This document shows positions 1-8,666 of a DNA stretch of 64,000 nt, one piece after another; positions within the stretch are counted from its first letter, which is position 1, and the number at the start of each line of letters is the position of its first letter. The position numbers and the translations under genes are program-made. The notes beneath the pieces are model-generated. The model was not told where the DNA came from and ran no database searches. It was given only the letters and a program-made list of their open reading frames with translations. The stretch spans positions 248,001-312,000 of the forward strand of contig NZ_FOAZ01000008.1 of the NCBI RefSeq assembly GCF_900109465.1, written 5' to 3'. Source of the stretch: Streptacidiphilus jiangxiensis (GTDB lineage Bacteria > Actinomycetota > Actinomycetes > Streptomycetales > Streptomycetaceae).

Positions 1-2
1 GT

Positions 3-872
3 TCACCCCGGCAGTCGGTAGACGCCCGGTGCGACGGGCTCCACGAGACCGTCCGTGACCAGACCGTCCAGGGCGCGCGCCCGCTGCACACCGTCCGGCC
101 AGACCGCGTCCAGCTGCGCCTGGGTCACCGTGCCGGGGACCTCCCGCAGCACCGCGAGCAGTTTGCCGCGCACCTGGCGGTCGGTCCCCTCGTAGCTCTG
201 CCCGCGTCGCGCGGGCCCCTCCCACGGCGGCGAGCCCGCCTGCCGCCACGCGCAGGCGCGCGCGATCGGGCAGCGCCCGCAGTCGGGCGTCCGCGCGGTG
301 CAGACCAGCGCGCCGAGCTCCATCACCGCGACCGCCCAGGTGGCCGCGGTCTCCGGGTCATTCGGCAGCAGCGTCGCCGCGGTGCGGCGCTCGGCCGCGG
401 TGGTCGCGTTCGCCGGGTACTCCTGGCCGGTGACGGCCCGCGCGAAGACCCGCCGCACGTTCGTGTCCAGCACCGCGTGCCGCTGACGGAACGCGAACGA
501 GGCCACGGCCGCGGCGGTGTACTCGCCCACCCCCGGCAGCGCGAGCAGGTGCGCGTGCTCGCGCGGGACCTCCCCGCCGTACTGCTCCGTGATCGCGGTC
601 GCGGCGGCGTGCAGGCGCAGCGCCCGGCGGGGGTAGCCCAGCCGCCCCCACGCGCGCACGGCCTCACCGGCCGCCTCCGCGGCGAGCGCCTGCGGCGTGG
701 GCCAACGGCGCAGCCACTCCTCGTAGACGGGGAGCACGCGCTTGACGGGGGTCTGCTGCAGCATGAACTCGCTGACCATCACGCCCCAGGGGGTGGCGTC
801 CTCACTCCGCCAGGGGAGGTCCCGCGCGGCAGTCGAGTACCAGGCGAGGACGGGGGAGTGGAGAGCGCTCAC
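3..872 (-). CDS. mutY: A/G-specific adenine DNA glycosylase MutY
   Basis: This base-excision repair enzyme removes adenine mispaired with 8-oxoguanine or guanine. The N-terminal SEFMLQQT carries the catalytic Glu. The helix-hairpin-helix reads LPGVGEYTAAAV and is followed by the catalytic Asp in DTNVRR. A 4Fe-4S loop follows with spacing C-x6-C-x2-C-x5-C (CTARTPDCGRCPIARAC). At 289 residues it matches the short actinobacterial form, with a brief C-terminal winged-helix-like tail in place of a long NUDIX-like domain. The start is GTG at 872. A large palindromic repeat lies between its start and the histidine-kinase stop upstream, so it is probably transcribed separately from the kinase. Confidence 0.95.
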   Translation of the reverse strand: MSALHSPVLAWYSTAARDLPWRSEDATPWGVMVSEFMLQQTPVKRVLPVYEEWLRRWPTPQALAAEAAGEAVRAWGRLGYPRRALRLHAAATAITEQYGGEVPREHAHLLALPGVGEYTAAAVASFAFRQRHAVLDTNVRRVFARAVTGQEYPANATTAAERRTAATLLPNDPETAATWAVAVMELGALVCTARTPDCGRCPIARACAWRQAGSPPWEGPARRGQSYEGTDRQVRGKLLAVLREVPGTVTQAQLDAVWPDGVQRARALDGLVTDGLVEPVAPGVYRLPG

Positions 873-882
873 GCAGCGAGCT

Positions 883-1013
883 TAGTTGCAACCCCCAGGG
901 GCGCGGGGAACTGCGCGAGAAACCCCCCGCTGCGGATGGTCCTGCGCGTTGAGGACCATCCGCACGTCGGTGGCTTGTCGCGCAGTTCCCCGCGCCCCTG
1001 GAGAGTGCAACTA
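883..1013. repeat. Nested palindromic repeat, copy 1 (terminator-like)
   Basis: Three nested perfect inverted repeats are visible. The outer pair is TAGTTGCA at 883-890 and TGCAACTA at 1006-1013. The middle pair is a 22-base arm (897-918, starting AGGGGCGCGGGG and ending TGCGCGA) and its exact complement at 978-999. The inner pair is TGCGGATGGTCCT at 931-943 against 952-964. The element sits just after the histidine-kinase gene, and its last triplet supplies that gene's TAG stop. Related copies start near 10229, 16550 and 42691. A transcription-termination role is inferred from position and hairpin potential; there is no U-tract. Confidence 0.85.
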
Positions 1014-2465
1014 CCTCACTGTTCGAAGCTGCAGCGTCTGGGTCAGCCAGTTGCGCTGGGTCGGCTCCGCGAAGGGCGTGCCGCTGAGCGGGAGGCGGAC
1101 CGTGAAGCGGGTGCCGTGGCCGCCCGGGGCGTCCGAGATGGACACGGATCCGCCGTGCAGGGCGGCCTGCTGGGCGACGAGGGTCAGGCCGAGACCCGAG
1201 CCGGGGCTGTCGGCCCCGCGGACGAAGCGCTCGAAAACCTCCGCGCGGCGAGCCGGGGGAATCCCCGGGCCCCGGTCGTCGACCGTCAGCACCGCGTCCT
1301 GGCCGAGCACGGCCATGCCCACCTCGACCCGGGCCGGCCGGCCCGGGAGGTGGCCGTGGACCGCCGCGTTGGTCAGCAGGTTGGTGACCATGATCTTCAG
1401 GCCGGGCTCCCAGGCCCGGACCCGTACGCCGTAGCCACCCGTGAAGCCCCACGACGCCTCAGGGCGGGCGCGGCCGACGGCCGCCACGCAGGAGTCGACC
1501 AGCTCGCCCAGGTCGACCTCGGTGAACGCGTCCGCCTCGACGAGATCGCCGCGCGCCAGCGTCCGCAGGGCGGTCAGCAGTTCCAGCAGCCGCCCGTGCT
1601 CCACGCGCAGATCGGTGACGACCTCCGCCCGTTCCCCGACCGGCAGGTCGGGGTGCGCGGCGAGGACGTCGAGATTGGTCTGCATGGACATCAGCGGGGT
1701 GCGCAGCTCGTGCGAGGCCGCGGAGGCGAAGGCGCGGGCGGTCTCCAGGGCCTCACCGGTGCGCGCGGCCTGTTCGTCGTAGCGGGCGAGGACGGTGCCG
1801 AGCGCACCCGCGAGTTCGTCGACCTCCGTGACACCGGAGCGTCGGTGCCGGAAGGCGTCCGCCCCGTCCCGCGGATCCAGTGCGGCGGCCTGCCCGGAGA
1901 GCGTGCGCAGCGAGCGTGTGGCGCGACGCGCCAGGGCCAGCGTCAGCAGGCCGGCCAGCGGGGCCGCGAGCAGCGCGGCCAGGAGGACGTTGGTGCGGAC
2001 CGTGGCGACCTGGGTGCTGACGGAGCTGTCCGGGGAGAAGACCCAGAGCGTCCCGCCCGCCGCCCGGCCGTCGAGCGAGACGCCGACCGCGCGGAAGCCC
2101 GGCAGGCTGACCGGCCTGCCGCTGGGCGGGGGCAGGGCGACCGCGGCGCCGGGCCGCGGGCCGCCCTCCAGGACCTGCTGGCCCTGCCGGTCGAAGACGA
2201 TCACGCCCGAGTCCAGTGCGGCGGACAGGACCTGCTTGTTGCGCGTGCGGGCGACTGCCGGGTGCCCGTTCAGGTCCGCGGACAGCACGGTCTGCACGTC
2301 CGGCTTGAGCGCCGCGGCCTGCGAGCGCAGCCGGTCGTTCTGCTGCTGGCGCAGGTCGTGCGTGACCAGCCCGATCAGCAGCGCGCCGAGCGCCAGCACC
2401 ACCAGCGGCACGGTGAGGCCGACCCACAGTGCCAGCCGCGTGGAGAGCTTCATCGCAGGCCTCAT
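1011..2465 (-). CDS. Two-component sensor histidine kinase
   Basis: This 484-residue membrane kinase is the partner of the response regulator immediately upstream. Residues about 10-34 and 158-180 are membrane helices flanking an extracytoplasmic sensor of about 120 residues. A HAMP linker follows. The H-box is SHELRTP with phosphoacceptor His252. The ATPase N-box reads LLTNAAVHG, and the G-boxes read DRGPGIP and GSGLGLTLV. The start chosen is ATG 2465, whose ATGA overlaps the regulator's TGA, implying translational coupling. The stop codon lies inside the palindromic repeat at 883-1013. The stimulus is not deducible from the sequence. Confidence 0.93.
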   Translation of the reverse strand: MRPAMKLSTRLALWVGLTVPLVVLALGALLIGLVTHDLRQQQNDRLRSQAAALKPDVQTVLSADLNGHPAVARTRNKQVLSAALDSGVIVFDRQGQQVLEGGPRPGAAVALPPPSGRPVSLPGFRAVGVSLDGRAAGGTLWVFSPDSSVSTQVATVRTNVLLAALLAAPLAGLLTLALARRATRSLRTLSGQAAALDPRDGADAFRHRRSGVTEVDELAGALGTVLARYDEQAARTGEALETARAFASAASHELRTPLMSMQTNLDVLAAHPDLPVGERAEVVTDLRVEHGRLLELLTALRTLARGDLVEADAFTEVDLGELVDSCVAAVGRARPEASWGFTGGYGVRVRAWEPGLKIMVTNLLTNAAVHGHLPGRPARVEVGMAVLGQDAVLTVDDRGPGIPPARRAEVFERFVRGADSPGSGLGLTLVAQQAALHGGSVSISDAPGGHGTRFTVRLPLSGTPFAEPTQRNWLTQTLQLRTVR

Positions 2466-3154
2466 CTGTTGGGTCCAGCCTCTCGCAGCACGAAGCCGAC
2501 ACCGCGCACGGTGTGGAGCAGGCGGGAGCGTCCGCCCTCCTCCAGCTTGCGCCGCAGGTAGCTGACGAAGGTGTCGACGGCGTCGGTGCGCACCTCGAAG
2601 TCGTAGCCCCAGACCCGGTCCAGCAACTGGTCGCGGGTGAGCACGATGCCGGGGTTGCGGACGAACTGCTCCAGCAGCGCGAACTCGCGGCGGGTCAGCC
2701 GCAGCTCGGTGCCGTCGCGGTACGCCTGGCGGGTGGTCGGGTTGACCACCACCGGGCCGGCCTGCAGCACCTCCGTCGGGGCGGGTGCGGGGCGTCGCCG
2801 CAGCAGGGCGTGCAGGCGAAGCACCAGCTCCTCCAGGGCGAAGGGCTTGATCAGGTAGTCGTCGGCGCCGGCCTGCAGGCCGGCGACGCGGTCGGCGAGC
2901 TCGTCCAGGGCCGAGAGCATCAGCACCGGCGTCTCGTCGCCGCCCGCCCGGATCCGGCGGCAGACCTCGATACCGGACAGGCCCGGCATCGACACGTCCA
3001 GCACCAGGACGTCCGGTGCGGCGGTCGCGACGAGGTCCAGTGCGACGGCGCCGTCGGCCGCGACGAGCACGGTGAACCCGCTCAGCCGCAGCCCGCGTTC
3101 CAGCGAGCGGCGGATCGCCGCGTCGTCGTCGACGACGAGCACGCGCCCCGACAT
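2462..3154 (-). CDS. OmpR/PhoB-family response regulator
   Basis: This 230-residue DNA-binding regulator is cognate to the overlapping histidine kinase. The receiver has the acidic triad DDD at 9-11, phosphoacceptor Asp53 in VLVLDVSM, and the conserved Lys in DYLIKPFA. A C-terminal winged helix follows, with motifs RREFALLEQF and VWGYDFEVRTDAVDT. I chose ATG 3154 because GGGAGG precedes it at proper spacing. The open frame extends about 50 residues further upstream, but that extension is low-complexity. The gene is divergent from the membrane protein at 3294, so the 140-base gap must hold both promoters. Confidence 0.93.
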   Translation of the reverse strand: MSGRVLVVDDDAAIRRSLERGLRLSGFTVLVAADGAVALDLVATAAPDVLVLDVSMPGLSGIEVCRRIRAGGDETPVLMLSALDELADRVAGLQAGADDYLIKPFALEELVLRLHALLRRRPAPAPTEVLQAGPVVVNPTTRQAYRDGTELRLTRREFALLEQFVRNPGIVLTRDQLLDRVWGYDFEVRTDAVDTFVSYLRRKLEEGGRSRLLHTVRGVGFVLREAGPNR

Positions 3155-3293
3155 AACGCCTCCCGGAGTAACGCCAGCCCGACGGCCCAGTACTGACCAC
3201 CAGTCGGCCGAACAGGACGATGATGTGAAAGAAGAAGCAGCAGGTACGGCGGTGTTGCACAGAGCAGGGGTGGAACTCTCGTAAGGTTTGCTC

Positions 3294-4151
3294 GTGCCTT
3301 CCTTGCGCAATCCTGTCGGACCACTGCCGGCGTCAATCTACTGGCGGCGCCGTCTCGTCGTGCTCGCGGCCCTCGGGGTCGTCGCCGTGCTGGTCTCCGT
3401 GCTGGCCTTCGGCGGTGGTGGTGGGGACCGGAAGGCCAACGCGGGCAGTACCGGAACGCCGGCGAGCTCGCTCACGCCCGGCCCGACGGGCCGCGGTGGG
3501 TCCAACGACGGTGCGACGGGTGGCAGCGGCGGTTCGGCGGCGCCGAGCACGGGTGCCTCCGGCTCCGGCGCCCCCACGGCGGCCCCCAGCGGCGCTCCCG
3601 TGGTGACCGGCGGCTCGGGCTCCAGCGGTACCGGCTCCAGCGGTACGGGCTCGACCGGCTCAGGCGGTTCGGGTTCCGGCGGGACGGGCACCGGCGGGGC
3701 GCTCACGCCGAACCAGTCCGGCACCCTGAACCTCCAGACCTGCGCGGCCACCGACCTCGACCTGTCGCTGACCAGCACCGCGCAGACCTACCGGCCCTCC
3801 CAGTTCCCGGCCTTCCAGCTGGGGATCACCAACACCAGCGGCTCCGCCTGCAAGGTGGACCTCGGGTCGAAGTCGGCGGTCCTCAGCATCACCTCGGACA
3901 CCGGCGCGCAGGTGTGGTCCTCCGGCAACTGCCCGAAGGACACCTCGGCCCAGTGGTACGCCGTCCCGGCGGCCGGGGACGGTCCGCTGACCGCCCTGTT
4001 CGGCTGGGGCCGGACGACCTCCAAGCCGGGCTGCACCCCGGGCAGCGGCGGCGGCAACGCCCCGGCCGGGACGTATGTCGCCCACATCGGCATCGGCGGT
4101 GTCTCGGCGCAGCCGCAGCACTGGTTCAAGCTCGCGCCGTTCGGCAGCTGA
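3294..4151 (+). CDS. Membrane-anchored Gly/Ser-rich protein of unknown function
   Basis: I do not recognise a named family. The protein has 285 residues from GTG 3294. A short cytoplasmic N-terminus is followed by one membrane helix (RRRLVVLAALGVVAVLVSVL, about residues 18-37). A linker of roughly 100 residues rich in Gly, Ser, Thr and Ala comes next. The C-terminal extracytoplasmic domain of about 140 residues contains four Cys (QTCAATDLDL, SACKVDL, GNCPKD, KPGCTPG), which suggests two disulfides. The fold looks beta-rich and may be Ig-like. It is divergent from the two-component operon, so a role in envelope sensing is possible but unproven. GTG 3294 is preferred over TTG 3288. Confidence 0.7.
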   Translation: MPSLRNPVGPLPASIYWRRRLVVLAALGVVAVLVSVLAFGGGGGDRKANAGSTGTPASSLTPGPTGRGGSNDGATGGSGGSAAPSTGASGSGAPTAAPSGAPVVTGGSGSSGTGSSGTGSTGSGGSGSGGTGTGGALTPNQSGTLNLQTCAATDLDLSLTSTAQTYRPSQFPAFQLGITNTSGSACKVDLGSKSAVLSITSDTGAQVWSSGNCPKDTSAQWYAVPAAGDGPLTALFGWGRTTSKPGCTPGSGGGNAPAGTYVAHIGIGGVSAQPQHWFKLAPFGS

Positions 4152-4246
4152 CGCCCGAGGGGTCCGACGCGGGCTCGCCCGAACGGGTGAGTCGTCAGAT
4201 TGTCCGGTATGTCTGGGCGGTGGGGTGAGCCGCGGGGACAGAAGCT

Positions 4247-5602
4247 GTGCCCATGGCGTCGCACCAGGCAAGCTCCGAACCCGCTCCACCGACCCCCACC
4301 CCGTCGGAGGCCCCGGGGGCGCTGGGGCTCAAGGCGGTGCTGCTCAGCCCCGGCTATCTGAAGCTGCTCGTCCTCGCCGTCGTGATCGGCGTCCCCGTCT
4401 CACTCGTGGCGTTCGGCTTCGTCGGTCTGGAGCACCAGCTCCAGCACTGGGTCTGGACGTCGGCCCCCCAGCAGCTCGGCTACGACCAGCCCCCGTGGTG
4501 GTGGCCGCTGCCGACGCTCGCGCTGGCCGGACTGCTGATCGCGCCGGTGCTGACCCGGATGACCGGACACGGCGGCCACCTGCCGGTCCGCGGCCTGGGC
4601 GGGCCACCTGTGCCGCCGAAGGCGCTGCCCTCGGTCGTCCTCGCCGCCCTGATCGCGCTGCCGCTCGGCGTCTCGCTCGGCCCGGAGGCGCCGCTGATGG
4701 CGCTGGGCGCCGGCCTGGCGCTGCTGGCCGTCGCCCAGGCCAAGCGCGACGCCCAGCCCAGCGTGGCGGGCATCGTCGGCACGGCGGGCTCCACCGCCGC
4801 CATCGCGACGATCTTCGGCAATCCGCTGGTCGGCTGCGTGATGGTGCTGGAGGCCGCCGGGCTGGGCGGCCCCCAGCTGCTGCTGCTCGTCGTCCCGTGC
4901 CTGCTGGCCAGCGGGATCGGCGCGGTCGTCTTCACCGGGTTCGGCCACTGGACCGGCCTCGGCATCGGCGCCCTGACCCTGCCGAGCCTGCCCACCAGCG
5001 GCGTCCCCGAGGCGACCGAGTTCCTGTGGAGCGTGCCCGTCGCGGCCCTGGTCGCGGTCGTGGTCGTGGGCGCGCAGTCGCTCGGCTGGAGCACCGCCCT
5101 GTTCACCCGTCGCCGGACGGGCCTGCGGGTGATCCTGTGCGCGGTCGCGGTCGGCGTCTGCATCGCCGCCTACGGCCTGTTCACCGGCCGATCGCCGGAG
5201 GAGGCCGCGCTCTCCGGCCAGGCCACCCTGGGGCAGCTGGCCGCCGACCCGCACGCCTGGGGCGTGGGCGCGCTGGTGCTCCTGGTCCTCTTCAAGGGCC
5301 TGGCCTGGGGCATCAGCCTCGGCTCGCTGCGCGGCGGGCCCATCTTCCCGGCGATCCTGATCGGTGCGGCGATCGGCATCGCCTGCTCCGGCCTGCCCGG
5401 CCTGGGCACGGCCTCCGGCCTCTCCATCGGGCTGGCCGCCTCCGGTGCGGCGATCACCGGGCTCCCGGTCACCGCGTCACTGCTGGCCATCCTGCTGGTC
5501 GGCGCGAACGCGGCGGACGCCGCCCCGCTGATGATCGTCTCCGCGGTGGTGAGCTTCGTGGTCGCCACCAAGCTCCGGCGCACCGCGCCCGATCTCGACT
5601 GA
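4247..5602 (+). CDS. ClC-family chloride channel/transporter
   Basis: This 451-residue integral membrane protein has the ClC layout of about ten to twelve hydrophobic helices. SLGPEAPLMALG corresponds to the family motif GxEGP that carries the gating Glu. RGGPIFPAILIGAAIG corresponds to the GxFxP motif. The first signature (GSGIP) is not clearly conserved, so transport selectivity is uncertain. The N-terminal 25 residues are Pro/Ser-rich and probably cytoplasmic. The start is GTG 4247, with GGGGAC eight bases upstream; ATG 4253 is an alternative. The gene converges on disA with only 8 bases between the two stops and no hairpin. Confidence 0.88.
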   Translation: MPMASHQASSEPAPPTPTPSEAPGALGLKAVLLSPGYLKLLVLAVVIGVPVSLVAFGFVGLEHQLQHWVWTSAPQQLGYDQPPWWWPLPTLALAGLLIAPVLTRMTGHGGHLPVRGLGGPPVPPKALPSVVLAALIALPLGVSLGPEAPLMALGAGLALLAVAQAKRDAQPSVAGIVGTAGSTAAIATIFGNPLVGCVMVLEAAGLGGPQLLLLVVPCLLASGIGAVVFTGFGHWTGLGIGALTLPSLPTSGVPEATEFLWSVPVAALVAVVVVGAQSLGWSTALFTRRRTGLRVILCAVAVGVCIAAYGLFTGRSPEEAALSGQATLGQLAADPHAWGVGALVLLVLFKGLAWGISLGSLRGGPIFPAILIGAAIGIACSGLPGLGTASGLSIGLAASGAAITGLPVTASLLAILLVGANAADAAPLMIVSAVVSFVVATKLRRTAPDLD

Positions 5603-5610
5603 ACCCCTGG

Positions 5611-6717
5611 TCAGACGTAGCGCTCCAGGATCGAGGACTCCGCGAGGCGGGAGAGCCCCTCGCGGACCGAGCGAGCCCGGGACTCGCCGACGCCCTCGAC
5701 CGTCTGCAGGTCGTCGATGCTGGCGGCGAGCAGCTTCTGCAGGCCGCCGAAGTGCTCGACCAGGCGCTCGATGACGGTGTTCGGCAGGCGCGGCACCTTG
5801 GCCAGCAGCCGGTAGCCGCGCGGACTGACCGCGGAGTCCAGCGCCTCGGGCGTGCCCGGGTAGCCGAGCGCCTTGGCGACCGTCTGGATCTCCAGCAGCT
5901 CGGAGTGGGTCAGCGCCTCCAGGTCCGTCAGCACGTCCTGGACGGTGCGGCCGCGCTTGGCGGCGCGCTCGGGGAAGTAGTCCCGCGCGACCAGCTCCCG
6001 GTCCGGCTCGACGCCCGCGATCAGCTCGTCCAGCTGGAGCGAGAGCAGTCGGCCGTCGGTGCCCAACTCCACCACGTAGCCCGCGATCTCACTGGCGATC
6101 AGGCGGACCATCTCCTGGCGCTGCGCCACCGCGGCGACGTCACGGACCGTCACCAGGTCCTCGATCTCCAGGGCGGAGAGCGTGCCGGAGACCTCGTCCA
6201 GGCGCAGCTTGTAGCGCTCCAGCGTGGCCAGCGCCTGGTTGGCGCGGGAGAGGATCGCGGCGGAGTCCTCGATGACGCGGCGGGCGCCGTTGACGTAGAG
6301 GGCGATCAGGCGCATCGACTGGCTGACCGAGACCACCGGGTAGCCGGTCTGCTTGTTGACCCGCTCGGCGGTGCGGTGTCGGGTGCCGGTCTCCTCGGTG
6401 GGGATGTCCGCGTCCGGGACCAGCTGCACGCCCGCGCGCACGATCTTGGTGATGTCCTTGTCGAGGACCACCGCGCCGTCGAGCTTGCACAGCTCGCGCA
6501 GGCGCGTCGCGGAGAACTCGACATCCAGCACGAAACCGCCGGTGCACAGGGACTCGACCTGCTTGTCGAAGCCCACGACGATGAGGCCGCCCGTTCGGCC
6601 GCGCAGCACGCGTTCGAGGCCGTCCCGCAGGGCGGTGCCGGGGGCGATGGCGCTGAGGGAAGCCCGGAGCAGGGCCTCCTCGCGGGAGGAACGATCCGCC
6701 CGGTCGTTGGCTGCCAC
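5611..6717 (-). CDS. disA: DNA integrity scanning protein DisA (diadenylate cyclase)
   Basis: DisA condenses two ATP into the second messenger cyclic di-AMP and couples this to scanning of DNA structures. The N-terminal DAC domain shows the catalytic DGA motif at residues 80-82 (CKLDGAVV) and the RHR motif at 113-115 (TRHRTAERV). A helical spine follows. The C-terminus has helix-hairpin-helix DNA-binding motifs ([19 protein letters not shown]). At 368 residues it is of normal length, and it starts with GTG 6717. It lies 162 bases downstream of radA on the same strand, a conserved neighbourhood in actinobacteria and firmicutes. Confidence 0.96.
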   Translation of the reverse strand: MAANDRADRSSREEALLRASLSAIAPGTALRDGLERVLRGRTGGLIVVGFDKQVESLCTGGFVLDVEFSATRLRELCKLDGAVVLDKDITKIVRAGVQLVPDADIPTEETGTRHRTAERVNKQTGYPVVSVSQSMRLIALYVNGARRVIEDSAAILSRANQALATLERYKLRLDEVSGTLSALEIEDLVTVRDVAAVAQRQEMVRLIASEIAGYVVELGTDGRLLSLQLDELIAGVEPDRELVARDYFPERAAKRGRTVQDVLTDLEALTHSELLEIQTVAKALGYPGTPEALDSAVSPRGYRLLAKVPRLPNTVIERLVEHFGGLQKLLAASIDDLQTVEGVGESRARSVREGLSRLAESSILERYV

Positions 6718-6879
6718 GGCGGCGACTCCTCCGGTGGGGTGCGGTGTGCGCGTACGAGTTTACCGGTGACCGCCTGTGAGTGTGCCCGGATATGACGGAG
6801 GTCGGGGAATCGCTGCTATTTCGTCACATCAGTCACGCTGGTCACAGGCCTCGTTTCGCATACCCACCCATCGGCCGTT

Positions 6880-8463
6880 CTACTCCGGTTCGATCTCCTC
6901 CCAGCCGGCCATCAGCTCGTCCGCGCTGTCGGGGATGTCGAGGTAGTTCGGCACCGCGCGCTGCCGCTCGTCCGTCAGGTCCACCCGGCCACGGCGGTTC
7001 TGTGCGCCGTCCGTGTCCCGCGTCTGACGCGGGGCGCGCCGGGCGGAGCCGCGCGTGTCGTCCCGGCTGCCCTCGCGGCTGCCGCGCCCCGGACGGCCCG
7101 GGATCGCCGCCAGCGCGTCGCCGATGGTGGCCACCTCGACCACACGCATGCCCTTGGGCACCTTGCCCGGCTCCGGCGGCACCAGCGCGTGCGTGAAGCC
7201 CAACCGGGCCGCCTCGGCCAGCCGCCGCTCCACGCCCGTCACCCGCCGCACCTCGCCCGCAAGCCCGACCTCGCCGATCGCCACCATCCCCTGCGGCAGC
7301 GGCGTGTCGGCGGCGGAGGAGGCCAGCGCCAGGGCGATCGCCAGATCCGCGGACGGCTCGGAGAGCTTCACCCCGCCGACGGTGGCGGCATAGATGTCCA
7401 TCTTGCCGAGCCGGACCCCGCCGTGGCGCTCCAGCATGGCCAGGATCATCGCGATCCGGGGCGAGTCCAGCCCCGAGGTGGCGCGGCGCGGCGAGGGGAT
7501 CACCGAATCCACCAGCAGCGCCTGCACCTCCGCGACCAGCGGCCGCCGCCCCTCCAGGGTGACGGTCAGGCAGGTGCCCGGCACGGGCTCCGCGCGCTTG
7601 GTGAGGAAGAGACCCGACGGGTCCGGCAGGCCCTCGATGCCGGAGTCGTGCAGCTCGAAGCAGCCCACCTCGTCCGTGGCGCCGTAACGGTTCTTGACGC
7701 CGCGGATCAGGCGCAGCCGGGCGTGCCGGTCACCCTCGAAGTGCAGCACCACGTCCACCAGGTGCTCCAGCAGGCGCGGCCCCGCGATCGCGCCCTCCTT
7801 GGTGACGTGGCCGACCAGCAGCGTCGACATGGCCCGGGTCTTCGACTCGCGGATCAGCGCGGCCGCGACCTCCCGGATCTGCGCGGGCCCGCCTGGCGCG
7901 CCGTCCAGCTCGGCGGAGGCCACCGTCTGCACCGAGTCCAGGATCAGCAGCGACGGCTGGACCTGCTGGATGTGCCCGAGCACCGCCGCCAGATCCGTCT
8001 CGGCGGCCAGGTAGAGGTGCGGGGAGAGGGCGTTGATCCGGTCCGCGCGCAGCCGGACCTGGCTCGCCGACTCCTCCCCGGTGATGTAGAGCGTGCGGTG
8101 CTGCGGGCCGGCCGCCTTGGCGGCGACGTCCAGCAGCAGCGTGGACTTGCCGACGCCGGGCTCCCCGGCCAGCAGCACCACGGCCCCGGGCACCAGCCCG
8201 CCGCCGAGCACCCGGTCCAACTCGTCGATGTTCGTCGCCCGGGAGGCCGCGACCGTCGCGTCCACCTGCCCGATCGGTCGGGCCGGCGTGGAGACCGGCC
8301 CGGCCGCCGTCGTTCGCACGGCCGGCGACCCGCCGACCTCCTCCACCGTGCCCCAGGCGTTGCACTCGGTGCACCGCCCCGTCCACTTCGGCGGCGTGGA
8401 GCCGCACTCGGTGCACCGGTAGGTGCTCCGAGGGGCTTTGGAGGAACTGGATCGCGCGGCCAT
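6880..8463 (-). CDS. radA: DNA repair protein RadA (Sms)
   Basis: RadA is a RecA-like, DnaB-type ATPase that promotes branch migration in recombinational repair. With ATG 8463 as start it has 527 residues. A C4 zinc finger uses Cys17, 20, 31 and 34. The Walker A is GEPGVGKST, the RadA-specific motif is KNRYG, and a Lon-protease-like C-terminal domain follows (GMVAIGEVGLAGEVRRV). A roughly 75-residue Arg/Asp-rich tail follows the Lon-like domain and extends beyond the E. coli protein. The open frame could start at TTG 8493, but the ATG places the zinc finger at the usual distance from the N-terminus. No strong Shine-Dalgarno is visible. Confidence 0.95.
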   Translation of the reverse strand: MAARSSSSKAPRSTYRCTECGSTPPKWTGRCTECNAWGTVEEVGGSPAVRTTAAGPVSTPARPIGQVDATVAASRATNIDELDRVLGGGLVPGAVVLLAGEPGVGKSTLLLDVAAKAAGPQHRTLYITGEESASQVRLRADRINALSPHLYLAAETDLAAVLGHIQQVQPSLLILDSVQTVASAELDGAPGGPAQIREVAAALIRESKTRAMSTLLVGHVTKEGAIAGPRLLEHLVDVVLHFEGDRHARLRLIRGVKNRYGATDEVGCFELHDSGIEGLPDPSGLFLTKRAEPVPGTCLTVTLEGRRPLVAEVQALLVDSVIPSPRRATSGLDSPRIAMILAMLERHGGVRLGKMDIYAATVGGVKLSEPSADLAIALALASSAADTPLPQGMVAIGEVGLAGEVRRVTGVERRLAEAARLGFTHALVPPEPGKVPKGMRVVEVATIGDALAAIPGRPGRGSREGSRDDTRGSARRAPRQTRDTDGAQNRRGRVDLTDERQRAVPNYLDIPDSADELMAGWEEIEPE

Positions 8464-8666
8464 GCGGGAGACGTTACCGGGGCCCACTGACAACGCCGGA
8501 CGGCCCGGTCACGCCACGGTTCATCCCGCGCGATCAGGTGATCGACATAGCGCGTATACCGACGTATCGCCGGGAGTCGGCGGCCGAGCTCGCCGCCTCA
8601 CCCGAAAGGATGGAAGGGGGGTGGCTTCCGGGGAGGGGGTGGCGTGCCGTCTCTACCGTCGGATGC

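Noticed and set aside
883-1013. Palindromic repeats as miniature transposons
   Set aside because: No target-site duplication or transposase-like terminal inverted repeat is visible, and all copies sit at gene ends.
477-2561. Long plus-strand open frame of about 690 codons
   Set aside because: It lies antisense to mutY, the histidine kinase and the regulator, is Arg/Gly/Ala-rich, and arises from GC bias.
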